Program-made: the position numbers and the translations under genes
The notes under the pieces: model-generated
Seen by the model: the letters and a program-made list of their open reading frames with translations, nothing else
What the model was told of the DNA's origin: nothing
The model's database searches: none
Assembly: GCA_002479405.1 (NCBI GenBank)
Contig: DLMX01000047.1
Span: 13,252-26,126, forward strand
Source: Methylophilaceae bacterium UBA7525
Lineage (GTDB): Bacteria > Pseudomonadota > Gammaproteobacteria > Burkholderiales > Methylophilaceae
DNA: 12,875 nt
Direction: 5' to 3'
Shown here: in pieces, positions 1 to 6,550 of the stretch
How the letters are laid out: every line of letters starts with the position of its first letter
How positions within the stretch are numbered: the first letter of the stretch is position 1

Positions 1-531
1 GTCGGCCCCAGCATGGGTCAGGAAAACATCGAACGCGGCATGAAGTCAGTACTCTGGGGCTTCCTGGCGCTCTCCCTGTTCATGATCGCCTATTACATGC
101 TGTTCGGCACCGTTTCAGTGCTGGCGCTGAGCATCAATCTGCTACTGCTGGTTGCCGTTCTTTCCATGCTACAGGCCACATTGACCCTGCCAGGTCTGGC
201 AGCGGTTGCTCTGACGCTGGGTATGGCGATTGACGCCAACGTGCTGATCAACGAGCGCATCCGTGAAGAACTGCGCAACGGCAACACACCGCAAGCATCC
301 ATCCACGCGGGTTACAGCCGTGCCTGGGATACCATTCTGGACTCCAACATCACGACTCTGATCGCCGGTATCGCCCTGTTCATGTTCGGCTCCGGTCCGG
401 TCAAGGGCTTTGCCGTTGTTCACGTGCTCGGCATTCTGACTTCCATGTTCAGCGCCGTCGTCGTTTCACGTGCAGTGATCAACCTGATTTATGGCTACCG
501 CCGCAAGGTTGGCAAATTGTCCATCGGCTAA
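1..531 (+). CDS. secD: Protein translocase subunit SecD, C-terminal part (5' end outside window)
   Basis: SecD is an inner-membrane subunit of the SecDF complex, which uses the proton gradient to help SecYEG complete protein export. Only the last 176 residues are present; the frame is open from base 1, so the ATG at 13 is internal. The fragment carries the C-terminal membrane domain, with hydrophobic segments at roughly residues 18-60 and 110-170. It contains the family signature GMAIDANVLINERIREEL, then a DSNITTLIAG segment and a GSGPVKGFAVVHVLGILTSM segment, both typical of SecD. It ends in a basic tail, YGYRRKVGKLSIG. secF follows after 38 bases on the same strand, the usual order of the yajC-secD-secF operon. 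Identification is very secure; what lies upstream is not visible. Confidence 0.97.
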   Translation, partial: VGPSMGQENIERGMKSVLWGFLALSLFMIAYYMLFGTVSVLALSINLLLLVAVLSMLQATLTLPGLAAVALTLGMAIDANVLINERIREELRNGNTPQASIHAGYSRAWDTILDSNITTLIAGIALFMFGSGPVKGFAVVHVLGILTSMFSAVVVSRAVINLIYGYRRKVGKLSIG

Positions 532-569
532 TCCACCAATAATCGACCCAGAATACACAGAGCAAAATT

Positions 570-1505
570 ATGGAATTTTTCCGGATTAAAAAAGACATTC
601 CCTTCATGAGCTACGGCCGCCTGACGACGGCCATTTCGCTCATCACCTTCATTCTCGCCGTCTACTTCCTCGCCGTACGCGGACTGAATCTCGGTGTCGA
701 CTTCACCGGCGGCACCATGATGGAGGTCAGCTATCCGCAGGCCGCCAATATCGAGCAGATCCGCTCCGCAGTACAAAGCGTGGGCCTCAGCGATGTAACC
801 GTGCAGAACTTCGGCACCAGCCGAGATGTGCTGATCCGCTTGCCGGTAAAAGAGGGACTGACTACCGCGCAACTGTCTGAAGAAGTCATGGCTGCCCTGC
901 GCAAGGCCGATGACTCAGTCATCATGAACCGGGTCGAATTCGTCGGCCCGCAGGTCGGGCAGGAATTGTACGAAAACGGCGCCCTGGCCCTGTTGCTGGT
1001 CAGCATCGGCATCATGCTCTACCTGTACTTCCGCTTCGAGTGGCAGTTTGCTCTGGCCGCCATCATTGCCAACTCGCATGACGTCGTCATCATTCTCGGC
1101 TTCTTTGCCTTCTTCCAGTGGGAATTCAACCTGACGGTACTGGCTGCGGTTCTTGCCGTACTCGGTTACTCGGTCAACGAATCGGTCGTCGTGTTCGACC
1201 GCATCCGCGAGAATTTCCGCAAGATGCGCAAGGCATTACCCAAAGAGATCATCGACAACGCAATTACACGCACCATGTCACGTACCATCATCACCCACTT
1301 CTCCACGCAGTTGATGGTGGTTTCGATGCTGATTTTTGGTGGTGAAGTACTGCATAACTTCTCGCTGGCACTGACTATCGGCATACTGTTCGGTATCTAT
1401 TCTTCCGTGCTGGTCGCCAGTCCTATCGTCTACTTCCTTGGCGTCTCGCGCGAAACCTTCGTGCCGCCGGAAAAGAAACCGACCGAAGAGGAAGCCCTGC
1501 CCTGA
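570..1505 (+). CDS. secF: Protein translocase subunit SecF
   Basis: SecF (311 aa) is the partner of SecD in the proton-driven SecDF accessory complex of the Sec translocon, in the inner membrane. The N-terminus has one membrane segment (about residues 18-37) followed by the family motif GLNLGVDFTGGT (about 39-50). A periplasmic region follows, then five clustered membrane segments with the signatures AAVLAVLGYSVNESVVVFDRI and RTMSRTIITHFSTQLMV. Length is normal for a proteobacterial SecF. The ATG at 570 is preceded by only a weak AGAG Shine-Dalgarno about 7 bases upstream; short spacing to secD suggests co-transcription. The acidic/proline tail after residue 295 (PPEKKPTEEEALP) is cytoplasmic by inference. 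The variants NSHDVV and THFSTQ replace what I remember as more usual hydrophobic or glycine residues, but nothing suggests loss of function. Confidence 0.97.
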   Translation: MEFFRIKKDIPFMSYGRLTTAISLITFILAVYFLAVRGLNLGVDFTGGTMMEVSYPQAANIEQIRSAVQSVGLSDVTVQNFGTSRDVLIRLPVKEGLTTAQLSEEVMAALRKADDSVIMNRVEFVGPQVGQELYENGALALLLVSIGIMLYLYFRFEWQFALAAIIANSHDVVIILGFFAFFQWEFNLTVLAAVLAVLGYSVNESVVVFDRIRENFRKMRKALPKEIIDNAITRTMSRTIITHFSTQLMVVSMLIFGGEVLHNFSLALTIGILFGIYSSVLVASPIVYFLGVSRETFVPPEKKPTEEEALP

Positions 1506-1518
1506 GTTCATCGCATTA

Positions 1519-1559
1519 TCGGGCGGAGTGTCCTTGACAAAGCAGACCATTCCGCCCGA
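1519..1559 (+). repeat. Inverted repeat / possible mRNA hairpin after secF
   Basis: TCGGGCGGA at 1519-1527 is the exact reverse complement of TCCGCCCGA at 1551-1559. Three further inner pairs (one G-U) extend the stem to 12 pairs around a 17-base loop. It lies 14 bases after the secF stop. No T-run follows, so it does not look like an intrinsic terminator; it could instead protect the secDF mRNA 3' end. The loop contains a perfect TTGACA (1534-1539), but no -10 hexamer sits at suitable spacing. The structure is seen; any function is inferred. Confidence 0.5.
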
Positions 1560-1592
1560 CACTAGTACCGTCGCTTAACCGAACCCACCCAC

Positions 1593-2852
1593 TTGGACCA
1601 GATTCCCTTATCGATGCAGCTTGGCGCGCTCGCCTTGCTGCTGTTCATCTCTGCATTTTTCTCTGTTTCCGAAACCAGCCTGATGTCGGTCAATCGTTAC
1701 CGGTTGCGCCATCTGGCTAAAGATGGCCATCGTGGCGCACGTCTTGCCGTCTCATTACTGAGCAAAACCGACAAGCTGCTGGGCATGATCCTGCTCTGCA
1801 ACAACCTGGCCAACGCCGCCTCGGCCGCACTGGTAACCGTCATCAGCATCAATTTGTTCGGCGAAGGCGAAGTGGTTCTGATGCTGGCGACGCTCAGTGT
1901 CACCTTTGCCATTCTGGTGTTCAGCGAAATCACCCCCAAGGTCTTTGCGGCTGCGCATTCCGAAAAGATCGCGTTGTTCTGCAGCTATATTCTGTACCCC
2001 CTGCTGAAAATATCGTCACCGGTAGTATGGTTCGTCAATCTCTTCGTGCAGGGCTTGTTAAGATTGCTAGGTATCAAGATCAATTTTGCCGAGGCCAGCC
2101 ACAGTATCTCCATGGAAGAATTGCGCAGCATCGTGCTGGATGCCGGCAGCTATATCCCGAAAAAGCACCGTGCCATTCTGCTCAACCTGTTCGAATTGGA
2201 AAAGATCACTGTCGATGACGTGATGATCGCGCATACTCAAATCGAATCCATCAATTTTGATGACCCGCTGGAAGACATCCTGCAACAGTTGGCTACCAGC
2301 CATCACACGCGCCTGCCCGTGAAGGAAGGCCCGAACGAGGACATTATCGGCATTCTGCACCTGCGCAAGGCCATGAATCAGCTGCGTGACGGCAAGCTGG
2401 ACATGGAGTCCTTGCGCGATATCATCACAGAGCCCTATTTTGTTCCCTCCGGCACCCCGCTCTATACCCAAATGCAGCAATTCCAGGAAAACAGACAGCG
2501 CATTGCACTGGTTGTCGATGAATACGGCGAACTGAAAGGCCTGATCAGTCTCGAAGACATTCTGGAAGAGGTGATTGGCGACTTCACGACACAATCGCCT
2601 TTGCGCATGAGTTCCTATCATCAGGAAGAAGACGGTAGCTGGATCGTTGACGGCAGCAGCCATCTGCGCGATCTCAACAAGAAACTCGATCTGAACCTTC
2701 CGCTGGACGGCCCGCGGACCATGAACGGACTGGTACTGGAACACTTTGAAGATATTCCGGAACCCAACACCAGCTTCAAAATCGGCACTCACCGTTTGGA
2801 AATCCTGCAAACCCACGACAGAGTCGTCAAAAGCGTTCGCATCTATCCTTGA
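1593..2852 (+). CDS. CNNM/CorC (HlyC/CorC) family membrane protein with CBS pair
   Basis: This 419-aa inner-membrane protein has the standard three-part CNNM/CorC layout. An N-terminal CNNM (DUF21) domain spans about residues 8-185, with four hydrophobic segments and the motifs SAFFSVSETSLM and FSEITPKVFAA. Two CBS motifs lie at about 205-325 (DDVMIAHTQIESI... and ...VVDEYGELKGLISLEDILEEVIGDF). A C-terminal CorC/HlyC domain occupies about 335-418 (WIVDGSSHLRDLNKKLDLNLP...). Relatives such as E. coli YfjD, CorB and CorC are linked to magnesium/cobalt transport or resistance; the substrate here is unproven. The start is a TTG at 1593, chosen because the encoded MDQIPLS resembles the N-terminus of betaproteobacterial relatives. 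An ATG at 1614 would remove seven residues and cut close to the first membrane segment. Neither start has a convincing Shine-Dalgarno. It lies 87 bases after secF, probably as a separate unit. Confidence 0.9.
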   Translation: MDQIPLSMQLGALALLLFISAFFSVSETSLMSVNRYRLRHLAKDGHRGARLAVSLLSKTDKLLGMILLCNNLANAASAALVTVISINLFGEGEVVLMLATLSVTFAILVFSEITPKVFAAAHSEKIALFCSYILYPLLKISSPVVWFVNLFVQGLLRLLGIKINFAEASHSISMEELRSIVLDAGSYIPKKHRAILLNLFELEKITVDDVMIAHTQIESINFDDPLEDILQQLATSHHTRLPVKEGPNEDIIGILHLRKAMNQLRDGKLDMESLRDIITEPYFVPSGTPLYTQMQQFQENRQRIALVVDEYGELKGLISLEDILEEVIGDFTTQSPLRMSSYHQEEDGSWIVDGSSHLRDLNKKLDLNLPLDGPRTMNGLVLEHFEDIPEPNTSFKIGTHRLEILQTHDRVVKSVRIYP

Positions 2853-2907
2853 ATTCCCTCCTGCCGTTTCGGTTCGCCAGCGGTCAAATCGGCAGCCGTA
2901 TTTGGAC

Positions 2908-2935
2908 TTGAAATTTTCCAGATTCGGCTCAAAAT
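2908..2935 (+). promoter_or_regulatory. Candidate sigma70-type promoter for clpS
   Basis: A TTGAAA hexamer at 2908-2913 is followed after 16 bases by CAAAAT at 2930-2935, 11 bases before the clpS ATG. The -35 matches five of six consensus bases and the -10 four of six. The leader would be very short, and no Shine-Dalgarno stands before clpS. The rest of the 94-base gap holds only a weak 6-bp inverted repeat (2861-2866 with 2890-2895). Weak prediction from sequence alone. Confidence 0.3.
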
Positions 2936-2946
2936 AGAACTGACAT

Positions 2947-3258
2947 ATGGCAAATACCAAGCATCAAGACAGCGTAGTTTCGGAACCTAGGACAGCAAAG
3001 CCCAAACCGCCGTCCATGTATAAAGTCATCCTGCTGAATGACGATTACACGCCGATGGAGTTTGTTGTGGATGTGCTTCAGCGATTTTTTAACAAATCGC
3101 GTGAACAAGCAACGCAGATTATGCTCAAAGTTCATACAGAGGGCGCCGGCGTTTGCGGGGTTTACCCGCATGGCATTGCCGAGACCAAAATGAATCAGGT
3201 GATGAATTATGCACAGGAGCACCAGCACCCCCTGCAATGTGTCATGGAAATTGCTTAA
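2947..3258 (+). CDS. clpS: ATP-dependent Clp protease adaptor ClpS
   Basis: ClpS (103 aa) is the cytoplasmic N-recognin that binds proteins with destabilising N-terminal residues and delivers them to ClpAP. A flexible, charged N-terminal extension (about residues 1-22) is followed by the folded domain with MYKVILLNDDYTPMEFVV. The residues matching the E. coli N-degron pocket are visible: N31, D32, M37 and H63, each offset by three from E. coli N34, D35, M40 and H66. GAGVCGVYPHGIAETK and HPLQCVMEIA complete the family signature. clpA follows 98 bases downstream on the same strand, the standard clpS-clpA arrangement. The ATG at 2947 lacks an obvious Shine-Dalgarno, but the encoded N-terminus has a normal length for the family. 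No residue expected for function is missing. Confidence 0.97.
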   Translation: MANTKHQDSVVSEPRTAKPKPPSMYKVILLNDDYTPMEFVVDVLQRFFNKSREQATQIMLKVHTEGAGVCGVYPHGIAETKMNQVMNYAQEHQHPLQCVMEIA

Positions 3259-3356
3259 GTTTTGATGTGATTCAACCGTTCCATAGTTTACGTAGTCCAA
3301 ATGAAGTGCGATTTGCAGTACCCCGCAATCCAAGTTGAACGACCAAGGTGCCCAAA

Positions 3357-5636
3357 ATGATAGCGCAAGAATTAGAAGTCTCTCTCCACATGGCCTTTAT
3401 GGATGCCCGTCAGAAGCGTCACGAGCTGATTACGGTAGAGCATCTCCTGCTGGCCATGATCGACAATCCGACGGCAGCGGATGTCTTGCGTTCCTGTGGT
3501 GCCAATCTCGACACACTGCGTAGCGAACTCAACAATTACATCGAGGAACACACCCCGGTCGTTGACGGCACCGAAGAAGTAGACACGCAACCGACTCTGG
3601 GCTTCCAGCGCGTCATTCAGCGTGCAATCCTGCATGTCCAGTCCTCCGGCAAGAAGGAAGTCACCGGCGCTAATGTACTGGTTGCCATCTACGGCGAGAA
3701 GGATTCACATGCCGTGTTCTTCCTGCATCAGCAGGGCGTCACCCGTCTGGATGTAGTCAACTTCATCTCCCACGGCGTCGCCAAGGTCGGCGATGACAAC
3801 ACCAAGCGCACCGAAACAGAACAGGAGGCCGATGCTGACGCCCCACCGGCGGGCGCACTGGAAAGCTATACCCTCAACCTGAACCAGCAGGTTGCGGCCG
3901 GCAAAATCGATCCGCTGATCGGTCGCGGCCTGGAAATCGAACGCGTGATCCAGACGCTGTGCCGCCGCCGCAAAAACAATCCGCTGCTGGTCGGCGAAGC
4001 CGGCGTGGGCAAGACTGCGATTGCCGAAGGTTTGGCGCGTCGTATTGTCGAAGGCAATGTGCCCGAAGTACTGGAAAATTCCGTCATCTACTCGCTGGAC
4101 ATGGGCGCCCTGCTCGCAGGCACGAAGTATCGCGGCGATTTCGAACAACGCCTCAAGGCCGTCATGAAGAAGCTGCAGGAGCAGCCGAACGCCATTCTCT
4201 TTATTGATGAGATTCATACCTTGATCGGCGCCGGTTCCGCCAGTGGAGGCACGCTGGATGCTTCCAACCTGCTCAAGCCTGCGCTATCGAACGGCACACT
4301 GAAATGCATAGGCGCGACTACCTATCAGGAATATCGCGGCATTTTCGAGAAAGACCATGCGCTCTCCCGTCGCTTCCAGAAAGTGGACGTGACCGAGCCC
4401 AGCGTCATCGAAACCGTCGAGATCCTGAAGGGTCTGAAATCGCGCTTTGAAGAGCACCACAAGGTGAAATACTCGGCCGGTGCGCTTTCCACGGCTGCTG
4501 AATTGTCCGCCAAATACATCAATGACCGTCATCTGCCTGACAAGGCCATCGACGTCATCGATGAAGCCGGTGCGGCACAGCGCATCCTGCCAAAATCGAA
4601 GCAAAAGAAGATTATCGGCAACAAGGAAATCGAGGACATCATCGCCAAGATCGCCCGCATCCCGCCGAAGAACATCAGCAGCGATGACCGCACCGCACTG
4701 AAAACGCTGGAACGCGACCTGAAATCCGTCGTGTTCGGTCAAGACAAGGCGATCGAGGTACTGGCCTCGGCCATCAAGATGGCGCGTAGCGGTCTCGGCA
4801 GCTCGCAGAAACCTATCGGCTCCTTCCTGTTCTCCGGCCCGACCGGCGTCGGCAAGACCGAAGTGGCGCGCCAGCTGGCTTATACATTGGGCATAGACCT
4901 GATTCGTTTCGACATGTCCGAGTACATGGAACGTCACGCCGTATCTCGCCTGATCGGCGCACCTCCCGGCTATGTCGGTTTCGATCAGGGCGGCCTGCTG
5001 ACCGAAGCCATCAGCAAACAGCCTTACTGCGTTCTGTTGCTGGACGAGATCGAAAAAGCGCATCCGGATATCTTCAATATCCTGCTACAGGTGATGGACC
5101 ACGGTACCCTGACCGACAACAACGGTCGCAAGGCGGATTTCCGCAACGTCACCATCATCATGACGACCAATGCGGGCGCAGAGTCCATCTCCAAAACCAC
5201 GATAGGCTTCACCCCTGCGAGCAGTACGGGTGACGAGATGGGCGATATCAAGCGCCTGTTCAGCCCCGAGTTCCGCAACCGCCTGGATGCCATTGTTTCG
5301 TTCAGCGCATTGTCGGAAGAAGTCATCATGCGCGTGGTCGACAAATTCCTCATGCAACTGGAAGATCAACTGCATGAGAAAAAGGTCGAAGTCACATTCA
5401 GCGATGCACTGAAGGCTTATCTCGGCAAGAAGGGCTTTGACCCCTTGATGGGCGCACGCCCGATGGCAAGGTTGATTCAGGATACGATACGCCGCGCTCT
5501 GGCGGATGAATTGCTATTCGGCAAGCTGGTGAACGGCGGCCAGGTCGGCGTTGATATCGACCAGAATGACAACATCAAACTGACGTTCGGTGAATCAGCA
5601 AAGGCTGCCAAGGAAACCGCGACGGCTGCGAACTAG
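3357..5636 (+). CDS. clpA: ATP-dependent Clp protease ATP-binding subunit ClpA
   Basis: ClpA is the hexameric AAA+ unfoldase that feeds substrates to the ClpP peptidase and receives N-end-rule substrates from ClpS. I place the start at ATG 3357 (759 aa), because MIAQELEVSLHMAF aligns directly with E. coli MLNQELELSLNMAF and an AAGG at 3345-3348 sits 8 bases upstream. A GTG at 3348 would add three residues but overlaps that AAGG. Domains in order: N domain binding ClpS (about 1-145); AAA-1 with Walker A GEAGVGKT (213-220) and Walker B ILFIDEIHTL; AAA-2 with Walker A GPTGVGKT (494-501) and Walker B LLLDEIEKAH; C-terminal domain with GARPMARLIQDTI. The ClpP-docking tripeptide is I616-G617-F618 in TTIGFTP, where E. 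coli ClpA has IGL. clpP is not in the window. All catalytic motifs look intact. Confidence 0.97.
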   Translation: MIAQELEVSLHMAFMDARQKRHELITVEHLLLAMIDNPTAADVLRSCGANLDTLRSELNNYIEEHTPVVDGTEEVDTQPTLGFQRVIQRAILHVQSSGKKEVTGANVLVAIYGEKDSHAVFFLHQQGVTRLDVVNFISHGVAKVGDDNTKRTETEQEADADAPPAGALESYTLNLNQQVAAGKIDPLIGRGLEIERVIQTLCRRRKNNPLLVGEAGVGKTAIAEGLARRIVEGNVPEVLENSVIYSLDMGALLAGTKYRGDFEQRLKAVMKKLQEQPNAILFIDEIHTLIGAGSASGGTLDASNLLKPALSNGTLKCIGATTYQEYRGIFEKDHALSRRFQKVDVTEPSVIETVEILKGLKSRFEEHHKVKYSAGALSTAAELSAKYINDRHLPDKAIDVIDEAGAAQRILPKSKQKKIIGNKEIEDIIAKIARIPPKNISSDDRTALKTLERDLKSVVFGQDKAIEVLASAIKMARSGLGSSQKPIGSFLFSGPTGVGKTEVARQLAYTLGIDLIRFDMSEYMERHAVSRLIGAPPGYVGFDQGGLLTEAISKQPYCVLLLDEIEKAHPDIFNILLQVMDHGTLTDNNGRKADFRNVTIIMTTNAGAESISKTTIGFTPASSTGDEMGDIKRLFSPEFRNRLDAIVSFSALSEEVIMRVVDKFLMQLEDQLHEKKVEVTFSDALKAYLGKKGFDPLMGARPMARLIQDTIRRALADELLFGKLVNGGQVGVDIDQNDNIKLTFGESAKAAKETATAAN

Positions 5637-5667
5637 AAACTCACTGAAGACCTGCTAGCGACTTGAT

Positions 5668-5722
5668 AACAGCCTGGCTCAAGCGACCCGATGGTCGTTT
5701 TGCTGCCAGGCTGTTTGTTTTT
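5668..5722 (+). terminator. Intrinsic terminator of clpA, overlapping the 3' end of the convergent gene
   Basis: AACAGCCTGGC at 5668-5678 pairs perfectly over 11 bases with GCCAGGCTGTT at 5705-5715, followed by the T-rich TGTTTGTTTTT. A second hairpin nests in the loop: CGACC (5684-5688) with GGTCG (5693-5697) around CGAT, extendable by flanking A-T and G-T pairs. The structure starts 31 bases after the clpA stop. Everything from 5679 onward lies in the last codons of the convergent GST-like gene, so one sequence is both coding and terminator. For the minus strand there is no T-run beyond the stem, so it reads best as a plus-strand terminator. Confidence 0.75.
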
Positions 5723-6305
5723 GCATGACATCATTGAACAGGTCGGAAGCCAGCAGCCCGGCCAGCCACTGACGCAGACGCGGATAAGGTGCCCGCACAA
5801 ACCAGTCCGCATCCACCATGGAAAACTGGCGGATGAAAGGAAAAATGGCTACATCCGCCTGCGTCAGTTTATCTGTCAACAAATACACATGTTCAGCCAG
5901 CATGGCTTCCAGTCTGGCGAGGAAACGCTCTCCCTGTTGCCGGCAATCTTCCGCTGTTTGCTCAGGAAAACGCGTCGCGTATTTATACTGATCCAGCGCC
6001 CGCTTGAAGCTGCCGTCATTCTCCATAATCAGTTCCCGGAACAGGCTGTCATCCACCAACCAGCCATCCGGATCACTGCGGGAAAGTGCCCAGGCCATGA
6101 TATCCAGACTCTCATCAATGACCTTGCCGTCCGGCAGCACGAGCACAGGCACCGTGCCCTTGGGCGAGACTGCCAGCATATGGCGGGGTTTTTCCCTCAG
6201 TACGATTTCGCGGATCTCGACGGCGATACCGGCATAGCGCAAAGCCATGCGTGCTCGCATCGCATAAGGACAACGGCGGTAGGAATAGAGAATCGGCTCT
6301 GTCAT
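5679..6305 (-). CDS. Glutathione S-transferase family protein
   Basis: This is a 208-aa cytoplasmic thioredoxin-fold protein of the GST superfamily. The N-terminal domain (about 1-78) has the CPYA motif at Cys12-Ala15 in SYRRCPYAMRARMAL, the cis-proline loop GTVPVL at 50-55 with Pro53, and the Glu65-Ser66 pair that usually holds the gamma-glutamyl part of glutathione. The rest is an all-helical C-terminal domain containing LTQADVAIFPFIRQF. A Cys in the active site rather than Ser/Tyr suggests thiol-transfer or glutaredoxin-like chemistry (omega/beta type) by inference; the substrate is unknown. The start is ATG 6305: it overlaps the upstream stop as ATGA and begins at the thioredoxin-fold strand TEPILYSY, whereas a 20-residue upstream extension is only read-through of the previous gene. 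It is last in the operon after pyrD and the DUF2892 gene. Confidence 0.88.
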   Translation of the reverse strand: MTEPILYSYRRCPYAMRARMALRYAGIAVEIREIVLREKPRHMLAVSPKGTVPVLVLPDGKVIDESLDIMAWALSRSDPDGWLVDDSLFRELIMENDGSFKRALDQYKYATRFPEQTAEDCRQQGERFLARLEAMLAEHVYLLTDKLTQADVAIFPFIRQFSMVDADWFVRAPYPRLRQWLAGLLASDLFNDVMQKQTAWQQNDHRVA

Positions 6306-6538
6306 TCCTGCGTTTTTTTGGCACTGCAGGTGTTGATGCCCATCCAGGTATAGATCGGGCACCAACGGGTCAGGCCGGTAAGAATATAGGCAAGCCCGAG
6401 CAGGCCCACGAGACGCCAGGGAGAATCTTCGATAAAGAGTATGGCGACAAGGCAGAGCCCGGCCAGAATGCGTAGCACCCGGTCGAATTGACCGACATTG
6501 ATTTCGTCTTTGCCGAATCTCCTTTTACCAGAACTCAT
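6302..6538 (-). CDS. DUF2892 (YgaP-like) small membrane protein
   Basis: This 78-aa protein matches the DUF2892 pattern. A short basic N-terminus leads to NVGQFDRVLRILAG, then two membrane segments at about residues 22-37 and 42-57 separated by EDSPWR, and the ending GLTRWCPIYTWMGINTC with conserved cysteines at 60 and 71. In YgaP this type of segment is fused to a rhodanese domain and anchors it in the inner membrane; stand-alone copies have no firmly established role. The ATG at 6538 has a strong AAGGAG (6545-6550, minus strand) 6 bases upstream, overlapping the pyrD stop. The stop overlaps the next gene's ATG. These overlaps imply coupled translation with pyrD and the GST-like gene. A link to sulfur or thiol handling is a guess from the cysteines and the neighbour. 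Confidence 0.85.
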   Translation of the reverse strand: MSSGKRRFGKDEINVGQFDRVLRILAGLCLVAILFIEDSPWRLVGLLGLAYILTGLTRWCPIYTWMGINTCSAKKTQE

Positions 6539-6544
6539 AGCGCT

Positions 6545-6550
6545 CTCCTT
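6545..6550 (-). promoter_or_regulatory. Ribosome binding site of the DUF2892 gene, overlapping the pyrD stop
   Basis: On the minus strand the sequence reads TAAGGAGAGCGCTATG: the TAA stop of pyrD shares its last two bases with the AAGGAG Shine-Dalgarno of the next gene. Spacing to the ATG is 6 bases. This fixes the downstream start and suggests that ribosomes finishing pyrD reinitiate here. Confidence 0.85.

Noticed and set aside
1534..1539. Perfect TTGACA as a -35 box for the CNNM gene
   Set aside because: No acceptable -10 hexamer lies 16-18 bases downstream; the nearest TAGTAC is 23 bases away.
2861..2895. CTGCCG/CGGCAG as a terminator of the CNNM gene
   Set aside because: The arms are only 6 bp, the loop is 23 bases and no T-run follows.
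2067..2960. 297-codon open frame on the minus strand
   Set aside because: It is antisense to the CNNM gene and runs into clpS; the translation has no family motif.
3259..3356. Separate clpA promoter or small RNA in the clpS-clpA gap
   Set aside because: The best hexamers (TTGATG, 16 bases, TAGTTT) match poorly and no hairpin is visible, so co-transcription with clpS is equally likely.
4284..5063. 259-codon open frame on the minus strand
   Set aside because: It is antisense to clpA, whose AAA-2 motifs are intact in the sense frame.
5691..6353. 220-codon open frame on the plus strand
   Set aside because: It is antisense to the GST-like gene, whose CPYA, cis-Pro and Glu-Ser motifs clearly define the coding strand.
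6306..6365. Twenty-residue N-terminal extension of the GST-like protein
   Set aside because: It overlaps the DUF2892 coding region in another frame and precedes the first strand of the thioredoxin fold. The ATGA overlap start at 6305 is better.
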